A DNA stretch of 7,765 bases from GWB1-54-5 sp035290085. GTDB taxonomy: Bacteria; Patescibacteriota; Gracilibacteria; Peribacterales; Peribacteraceae. Both the position numbers and the translations under genes were made by a program. Location: positions 1 to 7,765 of the forward strand of contig DATDVK010000012.1 in the NCBI GenBank assembly GCA_035290085.1, in the 5' to 3' direction. Below the pieces are notes generated by a model. The model ran no database searches, was not told the DNA's origin, and was given only the letters and a program-made list of their open reading frames with translations. Position 1 is the stretch's first letter. The number at the start of each line of letters is the position of its first letter. Shown here one piece after another: positions 1 through 4,752 of the stretch.

Positions 1-485
1 CTCAAGAGTTCCACTGTGGCGTGCACATCACCGAGTGCGCGGTGCATTGGTTCATGGTTCAGTGAGAGGATGGTACTCATGTACCCGAGCGAGTAACTCT
101 CGAACTCCGGGAATACGAGCGAAGCGAGCATGGAAGTATCAATCCATGGGCGACCGCTGAGGTCGATTCCTTCTCCCTTGAGCATTTCCATGTCATAGGT
201 GATGTTCTGCCCGACGATGATGGCATCTTTGTCTATGTGCTTCAAAATATCTCCGCGCACATCCTCCAATCGTGGCTTCCCCTGGAGGTCTGCTGTTTTG
301 ATGCGCGTAAGTACTTCTACATGCGGCGGAATCGCTTCTTCCACAAAAATGAGCTGTTCATATTCATCCTGCATCACTCCGTCCCTCAGCAAGACGGATG
401 CGAATTCAATGATCCTGTTCACGCGCGGGAGAAGGCCGGTCGTTTCCGTGTCGAGAACAACAAGGGGGATGCCCGGAAGTTGCAT
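1..485 (-). CDS. DEDDh 3'-5' exonuclease (DnaQ/epsilon-like), C-terminus cut by window edge
   Basis: Partial gene; the first 161 residues are visible and the 3' end lies left of base 1. The three exonuclease motifs of the DnaQ-like DEDDh family are all present. Exo I is VVLDTETTG (D12, E14), Exo II is GQNITYDMEML (D98), and Exo III is HRALGDV (H148, D153). These residues bind two metal ions and hydrolyse DNA or RNA from the 3' end. Possible roles are the proofreading subunit of DNA polymerase III, a stand-alone nuclease, or the N-terminal domain of a DinG-type helicase fusion; the missing C-terminus prevents a choice. The ATG at 485 is chosen because an in-frame TAG lies eight codons upstream and the family N-terminus begins here. 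No Shine-Dalgarno sequence is seen; a strong hairpin ends 3 nt before the ATG. It follows nusA after 52 nt on the same strand, so cotranscription is likely. Confidence 0.88.
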   Translation of the reverse strand, partial: MQLPGIPLVVLDTETTGLLPRVNRIIEFASVLLRDGVMQDEYEQLIFVEEAIPPHVEVLTRIKTADLQGKPRLEDVRGDILKHIDKDAIIVGQNITYDMEMLKGEGIDLSGRPWIDTSMLASLVFPEFESYSLGYMSTILSLNHEPMHRALGDVHATVELL

Positions 486-488
486 GAA

Positions 489-516
489 CCGATGGTAGCG
501 CTCTCGCTACCATCGG
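489..516 (-). repeat. Perfect 12-bp hairpin between nusA and the exonuclease gene
   Basis: Arms 489-500 and 505-516 are exact inverted complements (plus strand CCGATGGTAGCG / CGCTACCATCGG) around the loop ctct. No T tract follows on either strand, so this is not a standard intrinsic terminator. On the minus strand it ends three bases before the exonuclease ATG. A third copy of the TACCAT half lies a few bases further upstream on the minus strand and could pair with the left arm instead. It may be an RNA stability or processing element, a translation-control structure, or a small palindromic repeat. Confidence 0.6.
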
Positions 517-537
517 GACATGGTATTTCTTGCCGAA

Positions 538-1833
538 TTATTCTTTCTTTCCATCCTCCTTTGTCTCACCGGTATCTTCTTTCTCCTTTGTTGCCTCTGG
601 TTCTCCGCTCGCTTCTTTTTCTTTCTCAGGTTTTTCCTCTGCAACTTCTTTCCCTGCGGCGGCCTTCTTGTCCGGGACGGCTCCTTCTGCAGGCTGTTCT
701 GGGTTCATTCCCTGCATTTTGAGTGCATCGGAGCCCGTGAGCTCTGCTAGTTTTGCTTTAAAGGCAGGCAATTCCTCATAGTTGTACATGTCCAATTCGT
801 AGCCGGAAAGCTCAGTGGCCAGGCGAATGTTCTGCCCCTTCTTTCCTATAGCCATAGGGCGCTGGGCTTCTTCCACAAAGACGGCGGCGCGCCTTTTGAT
901 GCGCCTTCCTTCTTCATCGAGATTCTCTGTGTCATTCACGATGATGACAGCGGAAATAGCTGCCGGTTGTAACGCAGTGGAAATGAGGCGGATAGGGTCA
1001 TCAGACCACTCAATCATGTCAACACGCTCCCCATTGAGTTCCTCCATCACTGCCTGGATGCGTACGCCCTTCTGTCCCACACATGCTCCGATGGGATCAA
1101 TCCGCGGATCGGTGCTTACAACAGCGACTTTGCTGCGGAAACCAGGATCGCGGGCGATGGCTTTTATCTCCACATCTCCATTGCGCACTTCCGGAATCTC
1201 AAGCTCGAGGAGTTTGCGTACGAGGCCGCGGTGTGTGCGGGAGATGCGCAGCTGTGGCCCTTTCCCTGTGAGCTCCACCTTATCAAGGTACACACGGATG
1301 CGTTTTCCTGTGTAGTAGTGCTCGCCCGGTATTTGCTCTTTCCAAGGGAGACTTACGGTCATTCCTTCGATCTCAAGTGTCACCCAGTTTGGTTCCACCT
1401 TTGTGACTGTGGCGGTGAGCAATTCCTCCTCGCGGTCCTTGAACATTTCGTACAAGCTCTGTTTCTCTGCCTCCTGCAGTTTTTGCAGAATGACTTGTTT
1501 TGCTGCCTGTGCGGCGATACGACCGTACCCTGTAGGAGTAACGTCAATTTCGATTTCGTCACCGACGTCCGCATCCTTTTTAATTTTCCTCGCATCTTTG
1601 ATACTGATTTCGAAATTATCGTTTTCCACCTCTTCCACAATTTCCTTCACAAGGAGGATGGTGGGCATGTCTTTGCCCTCTTCAAGCTCCACGCGGATTT
1701 CCTGCTCACGGTTCCCAAAATCTTTACGGTAGGCAGTTGATATAGCCTGCCTGATGGCATCCAGCACCTGTTCGGGACTCACATTCTTCTCCGAACAAAT
1801 CTGGTTGATTGCGGCTATGAATGATGCACGCAT
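538..1833 (-). CDS. nusA: Transcription termination/antitermination factor NusA
   Basis: NusA binds RNA polymerase and nascent RNA and modulates pausing, intrinsic termination and antitermination. The 431-residue product has the family's domain order. The N-terminal RNAP-binding domain is about 1-130. An S1 domain follows at about 138-200 (TATVTKVEPNWVTLEIEG). Two KH domains follow, with the loop motifs GACVGQKGVRIQ (about 249-260) and AIGKKGQNIRLA (about 328-339). The end (about 385-431) is a low-complexity Lys/Glu/Ala tail instead of the acidic repeats of E. coli NusA. The ATG at 1833 is preferred over an upstream GTG at 1878: it aligns with the normal NusA N-terminus, and the extra residues would be coded by a terminator's U tract. 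No Shine-Dalgarno is visible. The gene is the first of its unit, with lspA divergent, so the usual upstream rimP is not next to it and infB does not follow directly. Stop is TAA. Confidence 0.97.
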   Translation of the reverse strand: MRASFIAAINQICSEKNVSPEQVLDAIRQAISTAYRKDFGNREQEIRVELEEGKDMPTILLVKEIVEEVENDNFEISIKDARKIKKDADVGDEIEIDVTPTGYGRIAAQAAKQVILQKLQEAEKQSLYEMFKDREEELLTATVTKVEPNWVTLEIEGMTVSLPWKEQIPGEHYYTGKRIRVYLDKVELTGKGPQLRISRTHRGLVRKLLELEIPEVRNGDVEIKAIARDPGFRSKVAVVSTDPRIDPIGACVGQKGVRIQAVMEELNGERVDMIEWSDDPIRLISTALQPAAISAVIIVNDTENLDEEGRRIKRRAAVFVEEAQRPMAIGKKGQNIRLATELSGYELDMYNYEELPAFKAKLAELTGSDALKMQGMNPEQPAEGAVPDKKAAAGKEVAEEKPEKEKEASGEPEATKEKEDTGETKEDGKKE

Positions 1834-1867
1834 GGCGAGGGGTGGTAGAAAGTGGAACTGTGAAAGG

Positions 1868-1904
1868 AAAAAAACCACCGTTTCAGTATCAAGTGAAACA
1901 GTGA
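1868..1904 (-). terminator. Rho-independent terminator or attenuator in the nusA leader
   Basis: Read on the minus strand, arm 1903-1894 (CACTGTTTCA) pairs with arm 1885-1876 (TGAAACGGTG). This gives 10 continuous RNA pairs including one U-G wobble, with an 8-base loop, extendable by one more U-G pair at 1904/1875. It is followed at once by seven T residues (1874-1868). On the plus strand the same stem has a C/A mismatch and no T tract, so it is directional for the minus strand. It lies 34 nt upstream of the nusA ATG and downstream of the likely nusA promoter, so nusA transcripts must pass through it. No minus-strand gene upstream needs a terminator here, because lspA is divergent. Confidence 0.75.
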
Positions 1905-1931
1905 AAACTCTACTTCATCAGTGTTGAGTAT

Positions 1932-1959
1932 ATTGTACCCCTTTCAGGAGACGAAGCAA
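1932..1959 (-). promoter_or_regulatory. Candidate sigma70-type promoter for nusA
   Basis: On the minus strand a TTGCTT box (1959-1954) is separated by 16 bp from TACAAT (1937-1932), five of six matches to the -10 consensus. Initiation would fall near 1925, giving a leader of about 90 nt that contains the terminator at 1868-1904. The -35 box matches the consensus at only three positions, so the call rests mainly on the -10 and on location. Confidence 0.5.
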
Positions 1960-1985
1960 GCATCAGGGGCGTATGCTTGGGGCAT

Positions 1986-2426
1986 ATGCATCTGTTTTGG
2001 GGGTCATTCATCCTCAGTTTTCTTGGGAGTATTGGCTCTGCGGTGCTTACGGAGCGTTTTCTCGATGAGCGCGTCGCTCTCATTGGTTCGTTTGTTGGGT
2101 TGCAGAAATCTATGAATACGGGAGTGGCTTTTGGGCTTGAACTGGGGCTTGCGGAGCCAATTTTGATTGCGGTTGCAGCAGTGGCGGTTGCCGTGATGGC
2201 CCTGAGAACCGCCCGTAGCGCAGAAAGCCAAGTGGGGTTTGGGCTCCTCCTGGGAGGTGGCCTCGCAAACATTGTGGATCGTCTTCACAATGGGACTGTG
2301 ACCGATCTGTTCCAGATCGGCAGATTCCCCATTTTCAACGTTGCTGACAGTTGCATTACAGTTGGGGTTTTGCTGCTCTTTGCGGAGTTGATTTTTCAGA
2401 AATTCCGCGCTCGAAAGCGCTGCTAA
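1986..2426 (+). CDS. lspA: Lipoprotein signal peptidase (signal peptidase II)
   Basis: LspA is an integral-membrane aspartyl protease that removes signal peptides from prolipoproteins after lipidation of the cysteine. The 146-residue product shows the family signatures. NTGVAFG is at 44-50. GGGLANIVDRL (90-100) carries catalytic D98, and FNVADSCITVG (117-127) carries catalytic D121. Hydrophobic stretches near 3-22, 55-73, 84-97 and 119-137 fit four transmembrane helices. The canonical D-Q-x-x-K element after the first helix is not recognisable. The ATG at 1986 places the first helix right at the N-terminus and has GGGG 4 nt upstream. A TTG at 1977 in the same frame, with AGGGG 7-8 nt before it, would add three residues and cannot be excluded. 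The gene is divergent from nusA and is followed after 105 nt by murA. Stop is TAA. Confidence 0.95.
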   Translation: MHLFWGSFILSFLGSIGSAVLTERFLDERVALIGSFVGLQKSMNTGVAFGLELGLAEPILIAVAAVAVAVMALRTARSAESQVGFGLLLGGGLANIVDRLHNGTVTDLFQIGRFPIFNVADSCITVGVLLLFAELIFQKFRARKRC

Positions 2427-2473
2427 TACTTGCTTCTTTAAGCAGAAATGATACTTCTGTTGCCTCATGGCTG

Positions 2474-2500
2474 TTGCCCCTTTCCCCGGCACGTTACAAT
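2474..2500 (+). promoter_or_regulatory. Candidate promoter for murA
   Basis: TTGCCC (2474-2479) and TACAAT (2495-2500) are separated by 15 bp; CTGTTG at 2471-2476 would give an 18-bp spacer instead. The -10 hexamer is the same TACAAT found upstream of nusA. Transcription would begin near 2507, leaving about 25 nt before the murA ATG. The 105-nt gap after lspA holds only weak 5-bp hairpins and no clear terminator, so read-through from lspA is also possible. Confidence 0.45.
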
Positions 2501-2531
2501 GAGTCACCTCATCTTCATTCACTCAGCATAG

Positions 2532-3809
2532 ATGGACATTCGATACAGCGTACAGGGAGGCATTCCACTGCGCGGGGACGTGACTATCAGCGGCTCCAAA
2601 AATGCGGCTCTACCCATGATCGCAGGGAGCCTGCTCTGCAGCGGGGAAACGGTGCTGCACAACGTGCCGGATCTGTTGGATGTGCGTTCTTTGCTTTCCA
2701 TTCTTGATTTTCTGGGAGCAGAGACATCATTCCAGAATGGGACTGTGCGCATTCGCACTCACAATGTGCAGAGCAAACCCATTCCCGCTGAATACGTTTC
2801 AAAATTGCGCGGGTCTATTGTGCTCCTTGGCCCCCTCCTCTCCCGTTTTGGAGTTGTGGAGATGGCATATCCAGGGGGGTGTGTTCTCGGTAAGCGTCCC
2901 GTTGGTGCGCACATTAGTGCTCTGGAGCAGCTGGGGGCGGAAAACATGAGCACGGAAGAAATCCTTCACCTGCAAGGAGGGCTGGCGCCCGCGCATGTTA
3001 TCCTCCCGGAGTTTTCTGTCACTGCGACAGAGAATGCCGTACTTGCCGCCGCACTTCTCCCAGGCGAAACGCGTATCGATATCGCAGCTGCCGAACCACA
3101 CGTGCAAGCCGTGGAAAGATTGGTGCAAGCTATGGGAGTGGATGTAGAGGGAATAGGTACTCATACTGTTATTGTTCGTGGCCGGCGAGATTTGCAATGT
3201 GTTTCTGCCACTGTTCCATTCGACTACCTTGAAGCAGGTTGCCTCGTTCTCGCGGCTATTGTGACCAAGGGCAAGGTGCGGCTGCATGGCACAGATGCAG
3301 GACACCTCCTCTCGTTCCTCGATGCAGTACGGCGGCTGGGGGGCATATGCAAATACATTGACAATAGTGTGCTTTTTGTCGATGGAGAACTTTCTTCTCT
3401 CCGTGCCCTGAGCATAAAAACCAATGTGTTCCCTGGATTCCCTACGGATCTCCAGGCGCCTATGGGGGTGGCACTCTCGCAAGCCCATGGTGTGAGCAGG
3501 ATTTTTGAGCGTCTCTTCGAGGGGCGCATGGCATATTTGTATGAGCTGGAGAAAATGGGGGCACACGTGGAAGTGCTCAATGCACATGAGGCTCTCATCA
3601 TTGGCCCGACACCTCTGCGGGGGAGAACAGTTGCCAGTAATGATATCCGGGCTGGTGCGGCCATGGTCATTGCAGCTCTCTGTGCGGAGGGGGAAACGGC
3701 TATCACCGATATCCGGTACATTGAACGCGGGTACGACCGTCTCGATGAAAAATTGCGTAGTCTTGGCGCAAAGATCCAAAAAATTGAGACCAGTGGGCAG
3801 GAGGAGTAG
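2532..3809 (+). CDS. murA: UDP-N-acetylglucosamine 1-carboxyvinyltransferase (MurA)
   Basis: MurA transfers enolpyruvate from phosphoenolpyruvate to UDP-GlcNAc in the cytoplasm, the first committed step of peptidoglycan synthesis. The 425-residue length is normal for the EPSP-synthase-like two-domain fold. Key residues are visible: K23 in SGSKNAALP, C117 in the active-site loop YPGGCVLGKRPVGAH, D306 in FPTDLQAPMG, and R399 in IERGYDRLDEKLRSLGA. The loop cysteine is the residue alkylated by fosfomycin, so the enzyme should belong to the sensitive Cys type. The usual RPVDLH after the loop reads RPVGAH here, and the region usually written DRIEAG reads DYLEAG. No Shine-Dalgarno precedes the ATG. 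The gene is followed after 26 nt by the MBL-fold gene, probably in one transcript, and sits with lspA in an envelope-biogenesis cluster. Stop is TAG. Confidence 0.97.
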   Translation: MDIRYSVQGGIPLRGDVTISGSKNAALPMIAGSLLCSGETVLHNVPDLLDVRSLLSILDFLGAETSFQNGTVRIRTHNVQSKPIPAEYVSKLRGSIVLLGPLLSRFGVVEMAYPGGCVLGKRPVGAHISALEQLGAENMSTEEILHLQGGLAPAHVILPEFSVTATENAVLAAALLPGETRIDIAAAEPHVQAVERLVQAMGVDVEGIGTHTVIVRGRRDLQCVSATVPFDYLEAGCLVLAAIVTKGKVRLHGTDAGHLLSFLDAVRRLGGICKYIDNSVLFVDGELSSLRALSIKTNVFPGFPTDLQAPMGVALSQAHGVSRIFERLFEGRMAYLYELEKMGAHVEVLNAHEALIIGPTPLRGRTVASNDIRAGAAMVIAALCAEGETAITDIRYIERGYDRLDEKLRSLGAKIQKIETSGQEE

Positions 3810-3822
3810 GGGGCTTTTAGTC

Positions 3823-3830
3823 GGAGGGGG
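3823..3830 (+). promoter_or_regulatory. Strong Shine-Dalgarno that sets the MBL-fold gene start
   Basis: GGAGGGGG lies 5 nt before the ATG at 3836. It is the only strong Shine-Dalgarno in the window and favours this ATG over the in-frame ATG at 3881. It is upstream of an internal, probably second, cistron. Confidence 0.7.
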
Positions 3831-3835
3831 AAGTC

Positions 3836-4417
3836 ATGAATTTCTTTTGCGTGGAGACTGGCCTCCAGTATCATCTACGCATGCTTGTACTGAAGTCACC
3901 GAAAGGCGCCGCTATCCGCTGTGAATGGGGGAACAGATCTGTTGTTGTCTTTCCGGAGAAACAGGAGAAGGCAGATGCGCTTGTGACGCTCTTTCGGACG
4001 CCGGAGGAAGCTCCGCAGAAAGGAACAATTTCCTGGCCGGGTGAGTATGACATTCAGGATGTGACTATCCGTGGCATTGGGCACAACGAGGGAGCACAAA
4101 TTTCCTATATTGTAGAGCTTGATTCTGTCCGTTGCGGGTTCCTTTCGTCACCGCTCCAGGAATGGAGCGACTACGAACTGGAACTTCTGGGTGACATAGA
4201 TGTGCTGGTTGTTCCTACAGACGACCCCAAGCGTGTGCAGAAGCTGGTAGATGAGATTGATCCCCGTGTTCTCATTCCCGTTTCCAATGGGGATGAAGGT
4301 GCGTATGCAGAGGTATTGGGTGTCTGTGGTGCGAGGGGAAAGGAGGCCGTACCGGAGTACAAAGTGAAAGTGCTTCCTGTGGAGGGGCGTGAGGTTGTGG
4401 TGCTGAAACGCGTGTAA
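3836..4417 (+). CDS. Small metallo-beta-lactamase-fold protein lacking metal ligands (UlaG-like)
   Basis: The 193-residue product resembles the compact MBL-fold family often called Zn-dependent hydrolases of the UlaG-like group. Visible hallmarks are the strand pattern RSVVVFPE, the ISWPGEYDIQDVTIRGI segment (about 65-81), LGDIDVLVVPTDD (about 118-130) and a final IDPRVLIPVSNGDEG (about 141-155) where active relatives have the last His. The HxHxDH metal motif is absent and the expected His positions are replaced, so hydrolase activity is doubtful; a binding or structural role is possible. There is no signal peptide or membrane segment. The ATG at 3836 is chosen for its strong Shine-Dalgarno, but M16 (3881) would align better with the usual start of the fold. 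The gene follows murA by 26 nt and ends with tandem TAA TAA. The substrate is unknown. Confidence 0.75.
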   Translation: MNFFCVETGLQYHLRMLVLKSPKGAAIRCEWGNRSVVVFPEKQEKADALVTLFRTPEEAPQKGTISWPGEYDIQDVTIRGIGHNEGAQISYIVELDSVRCGFLSSPLQEWSDYELELLGDIDVLVVPTDDPKRVQKLVDEIDPRVLIPVSNGDEGAYAEVLGVCGARGKEAVPEYKVKVLPVEGREVVVLKRV

Positions 4418-4432
4418 TAAATTGAGTAAGGA

Positions 4433-4475
4433 GAAAGTGCTATCAATGAAAAAGATGCTATCGCTTTCCCTTTTT
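4433..4475 (+). terminator. Weak terminator candidate after the murA/MBL unit
   Basis: GAAAGTG (4433-4439) can pair with CGCTTTC (4462-4468), 7 bp with one U-G, and five T residues follow at 4471-4475. The 22-nt loop and A/T-rich stem make it weak. It sits 15 nt after the tandem stop codons, where an operon end is expected. Confidence 0.3.
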
Positions 4476-4502
4476 CCGCATTTCCATTTACCATTTCCTT
4501 GC

Positions 4503-4577
4503 GGCCCCGTAGTTCAATGGATAGAACAGCCCTCTCCTAAGGGGCAAATGCAGGTTCGATTCCCACCGGGGTCACCA
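4503..4577 (+). tRNA. tRNA-Arg, anticodon CCT, CCA encoded
   Basis: The cloverleaf can be drawn by hand. The acceptor arm is GGCCCCG/CGGGGTC with one G-T pair, discriminator A4574 and an encoded CCA at 4575-4577. The D arm is GTTC/GAAC with loop AATGGATA. The anticodon arm is GCCCT/GGGGC with loop CTCCTAA, giving anticodon CCT (4536-4538), which reads AGG. The variable loop is AAAT and the T loop is TTCGATT. The T stem is abnormal: GCAGG (4550-4554) against CCCAC (4562-4566) has two adjacent A/C mismatches (4551/4565 and 4552/4564). All other arms are sound, so the gene is real by form, but function could be impaired. No convincing promoter is seen upstream. A palindromic repeat begins within the CCA end. 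Confidence 0.88.
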
Positions 4578-4686
4578 TTCGACTCGCACTCGCTACGCGA
4601 GATGCTCGCTCATGGTAAACCACGAGGGTTATTAGCAAGCGAGTCGAATGACAGTGAGCGAAGCGCCGCAGCGCGAAGTCGAACTG
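4575..4686 (+). repeat. Cluster of TTCGACT-type extragenic palindromic repeats
   Basis: CATTCGACTCGC (4576-4587) and GCGAGTCGAATG (4639-4650) form a perfect 12-bp inverted repeat with a 51-nt interior. Inside are CTCGC-TAC-GCGAG (4589-4601) and TGGT-AA-ACCA (4613-4622). Just after it, a second unit has outer arms CAGT/ACTG (4652-4655, 4683-4686) and the segments GTGAGCGAAG and GCGAAGTCGAAC. The recurring core is GAGCGAAG/TTCGACT and its complement. There is no T tract and no protein gene fits. The arrangement resembles REP-like elements. It occupies most of the 175-nt gap between the tRNA and the SLH-protein gene; the left arm overlaps the last two bases of the tRNA CCA. Confidence 0.7.
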
Positions 4687-4739
4687 CCCCGTTCAATGGA
4701 GTTGTTCCAAAGCCACTGTTTCTCTTCTGTATTGGATAT

Positions 4740-4745
4740 TATACT
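4740..4745 (+). promoter_or_regulatory. -10 candidate for the SLH-protein gene
   Basis: TATACT (4740-4745), within TATTATACT, ends 7 nt before the ATG at 4753, so transcription would start at or one base before the start codon. The -35 region is poor (TGTTTC at 4717-4722 with a 17-bp spacer). There is no Shine-Dalgarno before this ATG, which fits a leaderless message. Confidence 0.4.
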
Positions 4746-4752
4746 GTCGCCG

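Noticed and set aside
114..131. GAGCGAAGCGAGC motif resembling the repeats near the tRNA
   Set aside because: It is inside the exonuclease reading frame (SMLASLV) and is explained by coding; one short match is not enough to call a repeat.
1834..1878. GTG start for nusA adding 15 residues
   Set aside because: The GTG sits in the leader terminator stem and the added residues are coded by its U tract; NusA homology begins at 1833.
2424..2460. Small hairpin TGCTT/AAGCA after lspA as a terminator
   Set aside because: Only 5 bp and no T tract follows.
2799..3779. 326-codon open frame on the minus strand
   Set aside because: It is antisense to murA across its whole length, shows no family motifs and is rich in His/Cys/Arg as expected for a shadow frame.
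4648..4752. Upstream start for the SLH protein adding 35 residues
   Set aside because: The extension comes from repeat DNA and would place the signal peptide inside the chain; a -10 box also lies within it.
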